Counted from the stretch's first letter, positions 11,799 to 23,364 are shown. The stretch: 64,000 nucleotides of DNA from Plantago major (GCA_026545765.1 JAIFAC010000143.1:62001-126000), one strand, 5' to 3'. The notes: generated by a model not told the origin, from the sequence alone. A program made the numbers and translations.

Positions 11799-12620
11799 AT
11801 GGCTAATACAACGGGTGATACAGTAAGAAGAGCAAGAACGAATGTGTGGTTCCGCAATCCACCTTTGGGGATTACTATCAATCGGGAGGGGTTAAGGTTG
11901 ATGGAACCGCGGTAGTTCTGTCCAATGATGCCAGGAACATGGAAATCAAGGCCTATCACTTCCATAATATGCCAAGGTATCACGGGATGCAAAACGAGGA
12001 TGTGGTCAAGTTCCTGAAGGAGTTTAAAGGTCTGGTTGGGCAAATACCGAACAATGACAAGGTTTCAGATGAAGACATTAGGAAGAAGGTGTTCCCAATC
12101 TGCATGCAGGACCACGCTAAGACTTGGCTTCTTAATCTGCCTGAGGGGTCACTGAACTCGTGGGATGACATATACAGAGCTTTCATGGGTAGATATTTTC
12201 CCCATGCCAAGACCACAGATATCCGTAACAGAATCCGCCAGTTTGAGCAGAGGTACGATGAATTCTTCTATAAGTGCAGGGAACGATTTAAGCAGCTTCT
12301 GGGGAAATAATGCCTACATCAGAAGTTTGACAACGTCTCCCTGTGTCACATTTTCTATGATGGGCTCACCAGGGAGGATCAGCAATTGGTGGATGTATTC
12401 GCAGGGGCTCAATTCTGGAAGCCACTACCGCAGTTCTCGAGGTAGTTTTTGAGAAGCTGGTTGCAAATTCCTATCACAAGGGTGTGCGGAGGAAAAGAGC
12501 TAATAGGTGCGAGATCAAGCTTGTTGAGGAGTTTGAAGAATTAGTGTAGCAAGTCAGGAGCAATCTGGGCTATGGGAACAACTTCTATGAAAAATGTCCC
12601 GCAGACTCGACGGGTACCAG
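11799..12620 (+). pseudogene. gag: Ty3/gypsy gag fragment
   Basis: An ATG at 11799 opens a frame starting MANTTGDTVRRAR. After a frameshift near 11850-11880 the frame 11846-12310 carries the retrotransposon gag core, with the hallmark tract KTWLLNLPEGSLNSW and GRYFP. It ends in TAA at 12308-12310, and homology resumes in another frame (around 12320-12430, with YDGL). Gag would form the nucleocapsid particle. The frame breaks make this a dead copy. Confidence 0.8.
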
Positions 12621-12742
12621 CTAAACCCTAGCAGGAACAGGAAACACTGGAACAGAGGCTGAGGCGATTTATGGACCACTCTGACCAGTACAATTATAAC
12701 TCCACCAAGCGTGCGAAAAGGATGGAGTAGTCCGTAAAGCTA

Positions 12743-13396
12743 TTGGAAGACGCAATGGGACAACTTCTGGCAAGAGTTCAGCGGAGGGAAGCAGAAAAAC
12801 TCCCTAGTACCGTGGAAAAAAGTTTCATGGTTAAACTTACTGTCAGCAAGGATTTGACACCATCGACACAGGTAACTCAAGGAGGCACCACTTGTTCTTG
12901 CTGTAAAGGAAAAGGGGTGATTCCACAAGTTGAAGAGACTAGCAAGCTTGGTCTGGCTCAAATTCCGGAGTCAGTGATTCTGGAATCCACGACTCCCTTG
13001 GTTTCAAAAGATCTAGTTGAGAAGGCGATTGAGAAACCCAATGATGCAGTGCAACAAATAATCCCAAAAGAAACTAAGAGTATAAGTGATTCTGCCAGTT
13101 TTGATCTACTAGTGGGGATAGGAGCGACTCCTGATGAAGTCGGAGTTGTCGACACATGATCCAGCTGTAATCAGATGACATTTGGCACCTACGAAGAGCT
13201 TGGTCTTAAGGGGATGAAACCAATGAAGTGCATGATGCTGCTCGTAAATGGGTCCCGTAGCCGACCTATGGGTTTAATTGAGGGTGTCAAAGTGGATTTG
13301 GATGGAGTTTATGTGCCTACTGATTTTTTGATAATTGAGTCACCGCCACAAGCCATCGGTGCAAACAGAAAGGATACTTGTGCTATGGGTAACTAA
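12743..13396 (+). pseudogene. Gypsy gag-protease junction, truncated
   Basis: Two short frames (12743-13159 and 13175-13396). The first is a low-complexity linker. The second contains YEELGLKGMKP, LVNGSRSRPMG and VYVPTDFLIIE, resembling the C-terminal half of an Athila-type aspartic protease domain. The active-site Asp region is lost at the frame break near 13155. The gene stops where the 3' LTR segment begins. Confidence 0.55.
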
Positions 13397-13928
13397 TTCT
13401 TCGATAGATGCGGTAGCAATGTAGGAACAATCGAATTAGAATCTTGACCGAGGTTTGTTTATATGTGTTAAGCTTTTTCAAGAATCTTCGTAAAAACCAA
13501 GTTTCAGTAATCTTGTTTCGAATCTTCAAAACCATTATGGTTAAAAATCAATCGTCTAACAATCGATTGATTTTCTTACTTTACATTTTCAAAGAATGTA
13601 TTGGTTACACTGAATTGGTATTTTCTTTGGACAAATAACTATGACAGCATATGAACAACAGGTCTGATTCGTATTCGATTTCTCTGAAATGCTACCGCGT
13701 CTATTTCTCTTCTTTCTTGATCCAAACCTACTTTCAGTTTACTTAGTTTAATTATTATCAATCTTACAAATTCAATTTGATAAACTGTTACTGTAAACTC
13801 TTACGTTCGATACTTGAAAACGTCATAGTTGCCTAGTTAGCTCCTTGAGAACGATCTTGTAGTTAAAGTCTGTTTACAACAACTGCTTTAGTTACTTTAT
13901 TTTATCAAGTACTAATTTGAGCACATCA
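13374..13928 (+). repeat. 3' LTR fragment of gypsy element
   Basis: Direct repeat of 10988-11542 with scattered substitutions, ending in the same GAGCACATCA. It lacks the first ~630 bp of the LTR, including the palindrome cluster. Confidence 0.85.
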
Positions 13929-14343
13929 AATGACAAACATTGAGGGTGGGATATATATGTTATTTTCCTTAAGTTCAGGAAAAATATGAATTTTGCAATC
14001 ATTTCACAATACAATTTTCTCATGTATTTTTTCATATCTAGCTAGGTAAAAAAATGTACTAGGCACTTATTGAAATTTAAACATACGGAGTATAAGCCAG
14101 AGGGAAATAAAAAAATAATTAAAATGGGTTGGTACAACTGCAACCACAATGCATTCCATGGTTTTAATCTTTATCTAGAAAAGGCTAGCTGCAGACTAAC
14201 AATTGCTTGACTATATATCAAGAACATCATTGTCTTGACAATTATTTGCTGCATTTTTCTCGTCTAATAATCATTATTAAACCAGTTACAGATGACCAAA
14301 GAAAACTCTGCAAATTGAAAAATCATTCAGCTAAGCTAGCCTC
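13929..14343. other. Region upstream of the BBE-like gene
   Basis: Ordinary AT-rich intergenic DNA with no ORF or repeat that I recognise. It separates the gypsy element from the BBE-like gene promoter and presumably holds its regulatory sites. Confidence 0.5.
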
Positions 14344-14350
14344 TATATAA
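14344..14350 (+). promoter_or_regulatory. TATA box of BBE-like gene
   Basis: TATATAA, 32 bp before the ATG at 14376, which leaves a very short leader. The gene might instead start at the Met codon 14391, which gives a similar signal peptide. Confidence 0.5.
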
Positions 14351-14375
14351 TACTATGCATGTTTGAAGCTACTGT

Positions 14376-16975
14376 ATGAATGGCAAGATAATGAAGTCTT
14401 CAATTACTACACTTGTGTTACTTTTAACCAACCTAGTAGTATTGAGAGCTTCTTCTGGTAATTACAACACTAGTTTCCTTGACTGCCTTGTCCAATTCAC
14501 AAGCTCAAGTAGCAGTATATTCGATGATATTTACGTTCCGAATAATGCTTCCTACAATTCAATCTACCAAACCTTCGCAAACCTAAGACCGGGGGCATCA
14601 CCCTCCAGGGTCAGACCTCTGTTGATTCTCACTCCCCACGATGAATCTGAGATTCAAACAGCTGTTCATTGCTCCAAAAAACTAGGAGTGGAGATCAGAG
14701 TCCGGAGTGGCGGACATGACTACGAGGGACTTTCATCCTCTTCAGCATTAGGCCCTTTCGTCATGATCGACATGAGAAACCTTCGATCAATATCAGTAGA
14801 CACCCATGCCAACACTGCTTGGGTTCAGACTGGAGCCACACTTGGAGAACTGTATTACACAATCGCCCGAAGAAGCAACACTCTTGCTTACCCAGCAGGT
14901 ATAATGTCACTAACTTTCGTTCATACCTCCCCTCATGTGGTATGACAAAAGATAATAGTAGGATAGATCTCATTAAGTCATACCTACGCTCAGATTTTTT
15001 GTTGACTTTGTAAGAAATAAAGGACCTGAAATTTGTTCTTATCTTGATACCTGTCACTGTGTATATGATATTCTTATCGCGATGAATGTCGCCATGTGAA
15101 ACAATCAATCTTGTGAAATTAAGTAAACAATAACATCAAACAAGATGTTTCTTTCTAGTAGGTATATAAATATACCTACTGCGCCAAATGCAAATATCCA
15201 CTATAATAATGAGAATTTACAAAACTAGGTTTAAACTCTTCAATGAGAAAAGATCAAGCACTAGAACTAGTTGGAATGAATTATTCCAAAATACCTAAAC
15301 TAGACACTTCAAAGACTAGTAAAAATAAGAGAAGATTACAACTATTGATTGTGAATCTCAAATCTCCAAAATCCGTGCTCTTCTTCATCACTTGATCTGG
15401 TATTTATAATGCTTTAATCTGATGTAGAATCATAAATCAAGTCTTCATCTTTATCCTTATCTTCAAGAGTCCAAATCATTCAATCTTCTAAAGATAATGA
15501 CTTAACAATCCTTGTCTTCTCTTCTAAGACTCATGGCTTTCTTGAATATAAGTCGATCTTATCCTGCCAAACAATCAAAAACGTGGAACTAGGTTATCGT
15601 TAGTGAAAAAGTCAATTATTAATTAAGTCTTTCAAATTGCAGATTTTTTGGACTGAAACTGTTAGAGTCATTGTTGCTGCAACAGTCATATCAATGTTGC
15701 TACAACAATGATTTAAATAGCTGCACTTTCAGACTTTATTTTTAAAAGATAGGATCAACTTTGCCAAATTTTTCATTTTGGGTAGATGAATCTTAATTTG
15801 GGAAAAAGAGTAAACCGGGAAAATTAGGTCGGACAGAGAGAATATTAATTAGACTTGTAATAATACTTTTATGTACATGCAATGCAGGTACTTGCCCAAC
15901 TGTAGGAGTCGGGGGACACTTCAGCGGGGGAGGATACAGCATGATGTCTCGTAAGCATGGCCTAGCGATTGATCATATCATCGATGCAAAGGTTGTTGAT
16001 GCAAATGGTCGGATTTTGGACAGGCAGTCCATGGGTGAGGAACTATTTTGGGCGATTAGAGGTGGAGGAGGCACTAGTTTTGGAATTGTCATCGCTTTCA
16101 AGGTTAACCTAGTTGTTGTTCCAGAAACTATCACTGTTTTCAATGTTTCAAGAACATTAGAGGAAAATGCAACTCAACTAATACATAAATGGCAGTACGT
16201 TTCTAATAAAATCGACAACAATCTTTTGATTAGGCTCTTCTTAACAAGTATGACATCCCCGATACACGGGAACAGGACAATACTGGCCGAATTTGTTTCT
16301 CTATATTTTGGCCGAGCTAGTGATCTCTTATCTCTAGTGCAAGAAAAGTTCCCAGAGTTGGGTTTGGTAGAAGGAGACTGCACTGAAATGAGTTGGATCG
16401 AGTCCGTGCTCACATTCGCAAATCATAGGGATAGGTCGAACCTCGAATTTCTACTTAGTAGAAATCAAACAGTCGGATATGGTAAAGGTAAATCCGACTA
16501 TGTGACAACGCCTATTTCTGAACAGGGTCTTGAAGGAATGTGGGAATTTTTGCACCAAGAAGAAGAAAGAATGGCAAGTTTCCAGTTTAGTCCATATGGA
16601 GGCATAATGAACACGATTCCGGATTCAGCAACTCCTTTCCCACACAGGGCAGGAAACTTATACATGATCCATTACATTGTGGGTTGGATTGGAAATGCAA
16701 GTACGGAATCTGAAAGGCACATAAATTGGATTCGGAGGCTTTATAGTTACATGGAACCTTATGTATCCAGATCTCCAAGAAGAGCATACTTCAATTACAG
16801 AGATCTTGATATCGGGAATAACAACCAAGGGGGTACAAGCTATGCACAAGCAAGTGTTTGGGGTTTCAAGTATTTCAAGAACAACTTCGACCGATTGGTT
16901 CGTGTTAAGACTAGTGTTGATCCATGGAATTTGTTCAGAAATGAGCAAAGCATTCCCTCGATGATGTCTGTATAA
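14376..16975 (+). CDS. Berberine bridge enzyme-like FAD-linked oxidase
   Basis: Two exons (14376-14898 and 15888-16975) join in frame across a 989-bp GT-AG intron to give 536 residues, the usual family length. Residues 1-25 form a secretion signal (LVLLLTNLVVL core). The FAD_binding_4 domain follows, with SGGHDYEG (His114) and GTCPTVGVGGH (Cys177). The 63-residue spacing fits the His and Cys that hold FAD covalently at two points. The C-terminal BBE domain has YFNYRDLDIG and ends FRNEQSIP. The family oxidises alkaloids, carbohydrates or monolignols outside the cell or in vacuoles. The substrate cannot be told from sequence. GGGYS replaces the more usual GGGYG. There are no frame breaks, so this is the best candidate for a working host gene here. 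Confidence 0.93.
14899..15887 (+). other. Intron of BBE-like gene
   Basis: Starts GTATAATG and ends ATGCAATGCAG, and splits the Gly codon before TCPTV. It contains an 11-bp-stem inverted repeat at 15157-15180 (AGTAGGTATAT, AA, ATATACCTACT). No ORF is seen. Confidence 0.85.
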
Positions 16976-17377
16976 ACATAAGTATTATGTGTTGGTAGAG
17001 TTATTCCTGTTGAGCAATTTCATTGTAATAAATTGTTTCGATTCTTGAAATAAACGTATTATGTTATATTATTTCTTTCATGTATTTACGTTAATTACGT
17101 GTGACAAACACTAACACAATTATTTCAAAAAAAATATAGAGTAATAGTTTAACAACTTGTAACCCGCGCAAAAGTTGTGTCCCATCGTCCACACCCGAGT
17201 AGGGTTATATGTATGCCTTTGATTTTCTTATTTACACAAACCAAATTGTGTATAGTCCTAAGTCTCATAAAAGTCCAAAAAGTCCAAAAAGTCCCAATTT
17301 TAAGCTAGTTTCAATTAAATACGCGGATCCGGGTCGGACAATTTGGATCCTGAGTTACAGATTCGAATACATATCAG
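16976..17377. other. 3' region of BBE-like gene and intergenic DNA
   Basis: A possible polyadenylation signal AATAAA is at about 17049. Further on, GTCCAAAAA is repeated in tandem (17270-17295). No coding feature is seen. Confidence 0.45.
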
Positions 17378-17385
17378 TATATAAA
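17378..17385 (+). promoter_or_regulatory. Possible TATA box of kinase fragment gene
   Basis: TATATAAA is followed by about 250 bp rich in TTC and CTT, typical of plant 5' leaders, and then by the kinase-like exon. The link to that exon is inferred. Confidence 0.35.
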
Positions 17386-17946
17386 AAGCTATTTTATCAT
17401 ATTTGCCCCAATTTCATCTTCTTCTTGTTCAATCGCGATTCTTCTTCCAGTTCAATTGAGACTCACTTCCTGCATACTATCTTCATCTCTCCCGATTTCG
17501 ATTTCTCCATCGCTGTTGTTTCTGCCATTTATACCCTATACAACCACCGTGCATCAAATAGAGAGAAGAAGATTGTAGCTTGTAGAAGAAGAAGAAGATC
17601 GGTTTCTTCTCCCACGATTTGTGATGCCTTCGATTGTGACGGTTAGTGCGAGTTCCGATCTGTTCGAGGAGGATTTGTTTCCCTAAGGTGAGATTCGGAG
17701 AGCCAGATCCGCCTTTGTAATTCTCGGTAGTCTTCCACCAGCCTGCGGCGGAGATGTGGTGGAGTTAGTGATCGGAGGAATCGATGATGATACGAAGGTG
17801 AAACTGCCACACTGGATCTAGCTCGTCGAGACCTGCCACGTTGAAGATCGGAAGGAGCCGATCTAATGGTGGGCGAGGGTTTCGGAGATCGGACGAAGGA
17901 GCTGAGATCGGACGGGGGAGCTGAGATCGGAGATCGGGTGGAGTGA

Positions 17947-18501
17947 TCGGAGAGTTCGTCGGCGAGAAATCGTTTCCAATCACCTTCGATTTCTGGCAGA
18001 AGCTCCTCGAGCTGTCCGAGTAGTGGCGGACATGATGTGATCAGGAACGATGTGTATAATCGTCTCATCGAAACCGAAAATGAAGAGGCGGTTAATAATC
18101 CTGGTTTCCGTGACCAGCTGGAAGCTCACTTCAATCGCCTTCCTCCGAGGTTGAAAATGTGTTGAATCGCTCAATTTTGTTTGCAGTTTCTGTTGATTGC
18201 TGTTTATTATGCATATTGTTGATCAATTCTGCTCAATTGCTTGAGACGTTCTGTTTGTTTATTGCTGTTTATATATACGTATGGATTATTGTTTACAGTC
18301 TGTTGATTGATTGTTGTGTATTCTGCATATGTTTGTTAAGTTTGTGATGATTGTGTTAAGTTTGTGATGATTGTGTTATTTTTCAGTTACGGGCTGGATA
18401 TCAATCTGGATAGAGTTGAAGATGTTTTGTTACACCAGAAACTTCTTGCGAAGGCGAAAGATCCTGAAAACCGACCTGCTTTGCATATCCGCTTTTTAGA
18501 G
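17947..18501 (+). pseudogene. N-terminal exons of STY8/17/46-like ACT-domain protein kinase
   Basis: Exon 17947-18149 encodes VYNRLIETENEEAVNNP and LEAHFNRLPP. After a 237-bp GT-AG intron (18150-18386), exon 18387-18501 encodes YGLDINLDRVEDVLLHQK and ENRPALHIRFLE, followed by a good GTACGC donor. This matches my memory of the region before the ACT domain in the Raf-like STY kinases, which phosphorylate chloroplast transit peptides. No ATG lies in frame after the TGA at 17944-17946. No ACT or kinase exons are visible downstream, where a minisatellite begins. It is a truncated or captured gene fragment, or less likely a gene with a very long intron. Confidence 0.55.
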
Positions 18502-18630
18502 GTACGCTCTCATATGAGCTGACATTCCATTGTGCTCAGCTTGAGGGCTCACTCTAACTAACTGAAGAATGTTCTTATATCGAGTGGCACTAAGTTTATT
18601 CAAGATATTTACTAACTGATCTCAACATAT

Positions 18631-19415
18631 TTGTCTAGTTTTTAGTATAGTCTAGTTTTATTATCAAATATGAACATAATTGTCTATATTGTCTAGTTTT
18701 TACACTATATTGTTTAGTTTATTACATGATATTAAATTTACATTATATTGTCTAGTTTTTACATCATGTTGTCTAGTTTATGCGAGGAATTCTTTAGTTT
18801 TTACATTTTCACCATCAACTATCAAATGTACTAACTGATCTCAACATATTTGTCTAGTTTTTACGAAATATTGTCTAGTTTTTATTATCAAATATGAACA
18901 TAATTGTCTAATAAGTTTTGTCTAGTTTTTAAAGGATATTTTCTAGTTTTTACGAAATATTGTCTAGTTTCATTATCAAACATGAGCATAATTGTCTAGG
19001 AAGTTTTGTCTAGTTTTTTGAGGATATTGTCTAGTTTTTACGAAACATTGTCTAGTTTTATTATCAAACATGAAAATAATTGTCTAGGAAGTTTTGTCTA
19101 GTTTTTAGTGGATATTGTCTAGTTTTTAGAGGATATTGTCTATGTTTTACTATAAATTGTCTAGTTTTTCGTATAAATATTATATATTTTAGTATAAATT
19201 ATCTAGTTTTTTTGTATAAATGGGCTATGATTTAGTAGAAATTGTCTATATTGTTTGTTGTTGTTGGTTTAGTTTTTTTTGTATAAATTGTCTATTTTTA
19301 CTATAAATTGTCTAGTTTTTCATATAAATATTATATATTTTAGTATAAATTGTCTAGTTTTTAGAGGATATTATCTAGTTTTTACGAATATTGTCTAGTT
19401 TTATTATCAAACATG
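18631..19415 (+). repeat. TTGTCTAGTTTTTA minisatellite, left part
   Basis: Degenerate tandem repeats built from ~20-bp units (TTGTCTAGTTTTTA plus a variable tail). These are arranged in a higher-order unit of about 88 bp that also contains ATTATCAAACATGAACATA. It is split from its right part by a solo LTR insertion. Confidence 0.85.
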
Positions 19416-19420
19416 AACAT

Positions 19421-20246
19421 TGTTGAGGGATAAAACCTCAAACACCAACACGACTACTGCAAGTAACCTAATCTAAGATCCACCTCCGACTTGAAGTCCG
19501 AGGGAAGACTTGTACGAGCAAGAGTACCTGAAAGAATTTGGGGTTAGAATGGGTTACCGGATTACAAAGTCAATCCGGAAGGAGGCTTACTCAAAGGAGA
19601 TGTGACTCTCAATGCAATAGTAATGTGAAAGGTATTATGTCACAGAAGACTTAGGGATTGTTGCTTACCTTAAGGTCTTGGACCTTTTGCTATATTTATA
19701 GTTATCATGTACTTATGAAGAGGTTCATAAGATGATGCCAAGTGTATGATTCAGATTTGGACTCGAATGCTCCCTTTGGCCCATAGCCCAATAGTGAACA
19801 GTAGTCCAATATCGATTAGTGGGCTTGGGAGGGTAGTTTGGACCTTTTCCCTCTGAGAGTACTGTTCCGCCTGTTGGGTCCTTGTTGGTCCCTCGGACAG
19901 ATCTGTCTGTTTGGTTGATCTGCCCTTGGGTAACTCTGGATGTCCGAGCCAAGAGTCTCACGGAAGTATCTCAGTGGTTCTGTTATGTACGTTTGGGCTT
20001 ATCGCGATGGTGGCGTCCGAGATTCTCTCGTCCGGTCCGTTAGGCATCTGTCTTGTCATGGTCGTTTGAAGTCCTTTCCTTAGCCATTTCGGATGGTGTG
20101 GAGATGTAGTGACAGATCTTGGTCGATTCACTTTGGTCGGACCATGTGAGGTCGGACCAGTACTGAATTGGCTAGTTAAGTCGTGATGCGCTTTAGGACA
20201 CGCTCTATGGCGCCCTTAACGGATTGGATACATTTCCGTATCAACA
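19421..20246. mobile_element. Solo LTR, 826 bp
   Basis: Begins TGTTGAGGGATAAAACC and ends CCGTATCAACA, with terminal inverted repeat TGTTGA/TCAACA. AACAT flanks both sides (19416-19420 and 20247-20251). It has no coding sequence and a GC content clearly above the repeat it sits in. These are the marks of an LTR retrotransposon removed by LTR-LTR recombination; the parent family is not identified. Confidence 0.8.
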
Positions 20247-20251
20247 AACAT

Positions 20252-21015
20252 AATGTCTATGAAGTGTTGTCTAGTTGTTAAAGGATATTGTCTAGTTTTA
20301 AGAAATATTGTCTAGTTTTATGATCAAACATGAACATAATTGTCTAGGAAGTTTTGTCTAGTTTTTAGAGAATATTGTCTAGTTTTTAAGAAAATTTGTC
20401 TAGTTTTATTATCAAACAGGAACATAATTGTCTAGGAAGTCTTGTCTAGTTTTTAGAGGATATTGTCTAGTTTTTACGAACTATTGTCTAGTTTTATTAT
20501 CAAACATGAACATAAATTGTCTAGAAAGTTTTGTCTAGTTTTTAGAGGATATTGTCTAGTTTTTACGAAATATTGTCTTGTTTTATTATCAAACATGAAC
20601 ATTATTGTCTAGGAAGTTTTGTCTAGTTTTTAGATGATATTGTCTAGTTTTTATAAAATATTATTTAGTTTTATTATCAAACATGAACATAATTATTTAG
20701 GAAGTTTTGTCTAGTTTTTAGTGGATATTGTCTAGTTTTTAGAGTATATTGTCTATGTTTTACTATAAATTGTCTAGTTTTTTGTATAAAAATTATATGT
20801 TTAGTATAAATTGTCTATGTTTTACTGTAAATTGTCTATGTTGTACTGTAAATTGTATAGTTTTTTTGTATAAATTGGCTATGATTTAGTAGAAATTGTC
20901 TATGTTGTTTGTTGTTGTTGGTTTAGTTTTTTTGTATAAATTGTCTATTTTTTTACTATAAATTGTCTAGTTTTTTTAATTAAATATTCTATGTTTTAGT
21001 AGAAATTGTATATGT
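20252..21015 (+). repeat. TTGTCTAGTTTTTA minisatellite, right part
   Basis: Continuation of the same array with the same 88-bp higher-order unit, decaying into GTATAAATTGTCTATG variants near its end. Inverted copies (AAAACTAGACAATTT) appear at about 21343-21360. Confidence 0.85.
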
Positions 21016-21804
21016 TTTTTTGATGTTTTTGTTGTATGTATTAGGTTTTCGTAAAAATGGTGGCCGAACAAAGAAATTGAAACATTGTGGAAGAAGGTGT
21101 CTATGAACAAGTCGAGTGTGATGAAAGCTATTTTGTAGATTTATTTAATGTTTTTAAAAATACATGTATTTTTATAGGTTGTAAAATTTTGATTATTTTG
21201 TATACTGAAATTTATTGTTTGATGAATGAAATTGAAGTTCATGTTTATTTTTCTAATTGTTTTTTCATTGGATAAATAGGTTGTTACTAATGTATGCATG
21301 TTAAACATAGACATTTTTACGATAAACATAGACAATTTGATGACAAAACTAGACAATTTCATATAAAAATCATAACATGTGGATTTGGATGAACATTTAT
21401 GAGCTAAGTAACTTATTTTTTAAAAAAATGGGTTGACCGGCGAATTGAAATCATGAAAAAATTAGGATCTAGTTTTTAAGATAAATTGTTTAGTTTTAAC
21501 GTTTAAGTGAACTTTTTGGACTTTCCTATATATAGGGGTCTTTCGCAAAACGGACTCATTTCTCATTACGTGGAATGAATCTTGCTAATTAACAAAATCA
21601 GTGGGTTTTTTTTTTTATTTAAGTTCATTTAAGTGAGGTACGGGGTTTTATGATGGAGGAGGAGGACCGAATACATGGCTTTGTCTATATTACACACCCC
21701 TTGTATAACCTCTACATCCAACAGCCTCTAGTTATAGCCATTGGATCCATTGTATTTAATCTCAACTATTAATATATTATTACAGCTAATTCCACTGATA
21801 AGTT
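21016..21804. other. Intergenic, minisatellite edge
   Basis: Contains inverted stray copies of the minisatellite motif (21300-21365) and no recognisable gene. A short frame at 21087-21275 has no family features. Confidence 0.4.
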
Positions 21805-23364
21805 AAGTGCCCGTTTGGTTTAAAAAGGGGTATTTCATTTTGAAAAACTGGATTATTCGGCCCATTTAAGTAATTGGATTATGTTTGGGGGTTTTCGCCT
21901 AAAAATCTTGTTTGGTTATACTCTACGAATTGAATTATTTTCAATAAAATCAAGTTTGGTTCTAAATTGATTTTGGATTATTCAGTAGGATAAAGCAAAA
22001 TGGAATTATTAATATACCTCTATGTTTTGTCACTTATTGTATAAAATGGAGTTTGATTTTCAATTTGATTTAGTGAAAATTATAACATAAATTTTTTTTT
22101 GGGGGGGGGGGGGAATTTTACCAACTTCTCGTGTTTAATCGGGAAATTCTGGAATTTTAATCTTATAAATTTCGTATACAAAATTATCCGAAAATCTTTG
22201 AAATTATTTTCAGTTTATATTACTTGGCCATTAAAATTTAGTTTATAGATATTGTTTCTAATCTGTGTAATAATATTATCTTAACGAAATACATGTTTCC
22301 TTATAAAATCGATATTTCATATTAGTGAAATTTATAATCCCATATTTTTCATCTGCGCAGAATAATTATTTTTGTCGATTGAAATCGACATCGCATATGT
22401 TTATCTAAACATAAATTTTCCTACATTTTAAACATAAAAGTGTAAAGCATCTAAAACACCAAAGTCAGTGACGGAGCCAGGATTTTAGGTCAGGTAGGAC
22501 ACAAATAAAAGGTCAAACTTTTAACTATATAAATGTTGTTTTTATAATATATAAAGTAAAAAAAATTCACATATATTTAATTAACGATGCATATTTTGTA
22601 TTCAAAACACATATATACTCCGTCTATATTCTGTCAAAATTAACACATATTTAATATGCTAGAATATTTTTTCAAAAAATGATGAACGTTTTCTTAAACC
22701 GACAACTCTAAATTATCATCGTTATTGTCATAAGCAACGCTCACCAATTTTTTTAATTATTAGTATCGTTTTGTTTAATCGTTCTTTTAAAAAAGTTGGT
22801 TGTACTATTAAACAAACAAAATTAATTTTGATGTAAATACATAAGATACGCAAAAACATAAAAGTATAAAAGGTCTAATAAGTAAATGAGTAGAAAAGAG
22901 AAATAAATATTACAGAGGTCCAAAATGAAAAGAAATGGTGCAAAACTAGGAAACCATTGGGGAAAAAAAAAAAGGAAGGTGGAAACCAGGAAACGGAAAA
23001 AATGAAAAAGAAAGAGTGCAAAACTAGAAAAATATAAAAGAAGAAATTAGGAAGAAAAAAAAAGTGTATTGATGTGAATCGATTGGTGTTCTTGGATTGG
23101 GATGACATATTTAGTAATTAATGGAAAGTTTGTATAAAATTAGATATTTCACGAGGAAGAAGATAATTTAAAAGTAAATACCTCCTCATAGAAGGTATTT
23201 AAAATTGAATTATTCATATACAAATTTGAGGGCTTGAGGCGGGATGGAGAAATTGGATTATTCCAAATAATCCATTTTTCGGACCGACAAAAAGGCAACC
23301 AAACTGAATTATTGAAGGTATTCGGACAAAAAAACCCAAAAAAACCCTCAAACCAAACGGACTT
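21805..23364. mobile_element. Candidate non-autonomous DNA transposon (hAT-like MITE)
   Basis: The left end AAGTGCCCGTTTGGTTT mirrors the right end AAACCAAACGGACTT. Subterminal GGATTATTC words recur in both orientations. The flanking 8-mers GATAAGTT (21797-21804) and CATAAGTA (23365-23372) match at 6 of 8 positions, a possible 8-bp duplication as in hAT elements. There is no transposase. Inside, a GACGGAGCCAGGATTTT stretch (about 22470) suggests a further old insertion. Confidence 0.35.

Larger units (their letters stand above)
10360..13928 (+). mobile_element. Internally deleted Ty3/gypsy element (Athila/Tat-like)
   Basis: A 5' LTR (10360-11542), a PBS of the Athila/Tat kind (11547-11563), a degraded gag, part of the protease region and then the distal half of a 3' LTR (13374-13928). 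Reverse transcriptase, RNase H, integrase and the first half of the 3' LTR are missing, so one deletion runs from protease to mid-LTR. ATGAC occurs just before the 5' end (10355-10359) and one base beyond the 3' end (13930-13934), a possible but imperfect target duplication. Confidence 0.8.

Noticed and set aside
14086-14110. ACGGAGTATA as a MITE end upstream of the BBE-like gene
   Set aside because: No matching inverted end or TA duplication was found nearby.
17643-18068. Arg/Ser-rich minus-strand frame
   Set aside because: It is antisense to the kinase-like exon, whose plus-strand translation matches a known family with correct splice phases.
18631-21015. Minisatellite as a CRISPR-like array
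   Set aside because: There are no unique spacers of constant length and no cas genes; the sequence is plant nuclear DNA with degenerate tandem repeats.
21087-21275. Short frame after the minisatellite as a third kinase exon
   Set aside because: The preceding TTAG could be an acceptor, but the translation has an early TGA and no similarity to an ACT or kinase domain that I recognise.
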